Source: DASWJZ01 sp963761005 (GTDB lineage: Bacteria; Pseudomonadota; Alphaproteobacteria; Rhizobiales; Afifellaceae). Taken from it: a DNA stretch of 64,000 nt. Of this stretch, positions 62,920 through 64,000 are shown one piece after another; the stretch's first letter is position 1, and every line of letters begins with the position of its first letter. A program made the translations under genes and the position numbers. The notes beneath the pieces are model-generated. The model was not told the DNA's origin. It saw only the letters and a program-made list of their open reading frames with translations, and did not search any database. The DNA lies in NCBI GenBank assembly GCA_963761005.1, contig CAVXFK010000013.1, positions 248,001-312,000 of the forward strand. Direction: 5' to 3'.

Positions 62920-64000
62920 TCAGTCCGTCGCGGTCTGCCAGCTGCGGTCGCCGGTCGGGATCACGAACACCTGTCCGGGGAAGATCCAATGCGGGTTCTT
63001 TATGCGGTCGCTATTGGCGGCATAAATGGCCTGGTACTTGATGCCGCGCCCGTAGTTGCGGCGGGCGATCCGCCAGAGATTGTCCCCGCGCCGGATGATC
63101 ACGTAGGTGAGCCGCGGCGCGGCGGCTTCGGAGACGAGCGCCTGGTCGCCGGTCGTCGCCGTCACCTTCGGCTCAAGCACGACGCCGTCGGCGTAGCGCA
63201 TGAAGGGAGCCGACGCCTCGACGATCGGACTCGCGCCCGCCCTTTCTTCCGGCACTGCGGCGACCCGGAAGACGACCTCTCCGACCGGCACCTCGCGCTT
63301 CGCCTCAAGCAGCCACGTGCCCTCCTGGCTCGCGCGCGCTTCGCCGACGAGCTCCTCGTTGGCGTAAACACGCACAACCATGCCCGCCGGCGCCTCGCCC
63401 GCGACATAGAGCGTTCCCGCCTCGGCCTCGGCCGCCTTGATTTGGACTTCGCTCGTCGCGATCGGGCCCGCCGTGGCCTCGGCGGCGACCGACAGGTCCG
63501 CCACCTGCCCCTCCGCCGCTCCGCCGGCGAGCGGGCTTGCAATGTTGAGGGCGCCGGCCGACGCTTCGGCGGAAGCCCCGGTGCTCGGCACACTTGCCTC
63601 GACCGGACCGATCTCGATCCGCTGCACAGGTTCTGCAGCGGACGTGGCTGCCTCCTCAGAGCCGGCCTGCTCTTCCGGTTGCGCAACTCCGGCCTCGCCT
63701 CCGGCAGGCGTCTCAGCGCCGGCGACTTCCTGTTCTCCGGCGGCGGATGCGCTTGCAGACGTCGCGCCCGACTCTTCCCCTGCCGCAGACTGTGACACTG
63801 CAGCTTGTTGCTCCGACCCGGCCGTAGACTCCTCCGGTGCAGCACCTGAAGTTTCCCCGGATGCCGGCGCCGGCGTTGCGTTCGCTTCCTGCTCGCCACT
63901 CGTGGTCGCCGCCTCGGTAGCAGCGCCTGCGGTCTCTGCTGTCGGGGGGGATGCGGTGGCCGCCGCTTCCTGCCCACCTGCAGCGGTGCCTTCCGCGGGG
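62920..64000 (-). CDS. LysM-domain protein, N-terminal part beyond the window
   Basis: An open frame that continues to the right edge. The C-terminus is a LysM domain (RRGDNLWRIARRNYG, ANSDRIKNPHWIFPGQVFVIP) that binds peptidoglycan. Before it is a globular part with two Ig-like segments (VVRVYANEELVGEARASQEGTW in part), and an Ala/Glu/Ser-rich low-complexity spacer of over 150 residues reaching the edge. It is likely an envelope or periplasmic protein; its N-terminus and signal are not visible. Confidence 0.88.
   Translation of the reverse strand, partial: PAEGTAAGGQEAAATASPPTAETAGAATEAATTSGEQEANATPAPASGETSGAAPEESTAGSEQQAAVSQSAAGEESGATSASASAAGEQEVAGAETPAGGEAGVAQPEEQAGSEEAATSAAEPVQRIEIGPVEASVPSTGASAEASAGALNIASPLAGGAAEGQVADLSVAAEATAGPIATSEVQIKAAEAEAGTLYVAGEAPAGMVVRVYANEELVGEARASQEGTWLLEAKREVPVGEVVFRVAAVPEERAGASPIVEASAPFMRYADGVVLEPKVTATTGDQALVSEAAAPRLTYVIIRRGDNLWRIARRNYGRGIKYQAIYAANSDRIKNPHWIFPGQVFVIPTGDRSWQTATD

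Overview
This 64 kb window is a GC-rich chromosomal segment of an alphaproteobacterium, most likely from the Hyphomicrobiales (Rhizobiales). The evidence is the gene order rpoZ-rsh-DUF2062-pdxJ-acpS-lepB-rnc-era-recO, a Porin_2-type outer-membrane porin, a gatC/gatA/gatB block, a short Sel1 protein, an N-terminally extended Ppx/GppA and two palindromic intergenic repeats of the kind common in this order. Apart from the two tRNAs there are no rRNA genes, prophage genes, transposases or CRISPR arrays. The window starts inside an NnrU-family gene and ends inside a LysM-domain gene.

Layout. 0-10 kb: NnrU end, DUF2171 protein, alpha/beta hydrolase, guaA, a DUF4118/HisKA_2 sensor kinase, a DUF4864 protein, gatB, a small secreted protein, then gatC-GNAT-gatA plus a small conserved gene. 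10-21.8 kb: a GST, a YHS protein, a UPF0173 hydrolase, recO, a luciferase-like oxidoreductase, a FitAB-type toxin-antitoxin pair with a perfect palindromic operator, and the tightly overlapping era-rnc-lepB / acpS-pdxJ-DUF2062 cluster with rsh and rpoZ. 22-29.5 kb: a NYN nuclease, a family-5 uracil-DNA glycosylase translationally coupled to a PrnB-like (DUF1864) protein, smpB-dapA, a lytic transglycosylase and a hydrolase.

29.5-36.2 kb: a frameshifted porin, then a sulfur-flavoured island with a broken TPR-sulfotransferase, a UDP-sulfoquinovose-synthase homologue and an intact TPR-sulfotransferase, followed by tRNA-Ser(GCU). 36-46 kb: Fe-ADH, Sel1 protein, a second GST, an RsmB-like methyltransferase, MAPEG protein and guaB, then a lower-GC LCAT-like lipase gene between two ~77-bp direct repeats, and an MFS exporter. 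46-64 kb: a plasma-membrane-type H+-ATPase continuous with a universal stress domain, rlmE coupled to Ppx/GppA, a second MFS exporter, tRNA-Gln(CUG), a FecR protein with a His-rich pentapeptide tail divergent from a CHASE2 adenylate cyclase, CHAD and CYTH genes, an orphan binding protein, pssA-psd, and an ArsR-Atm1-type exporter pair.

The most important global observation is that at least five protein genes (porin, TPR-sulfotransferase, USP domain, Ppx/GppA, cyclase C-terminus) are each broken by what looks like one surplus base, usually in a short homopolymer, and tRNA-Gln carries one surplus U in its anticodon loop. This pattern fits uncorrected insertion errors in the assembly better than independent gene decay, so the 'pseudogenes' listed here should be treated as provisional. 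Start codons given were chosen by family length, Shine-Dalgarno-like sequence and operon overlaps.
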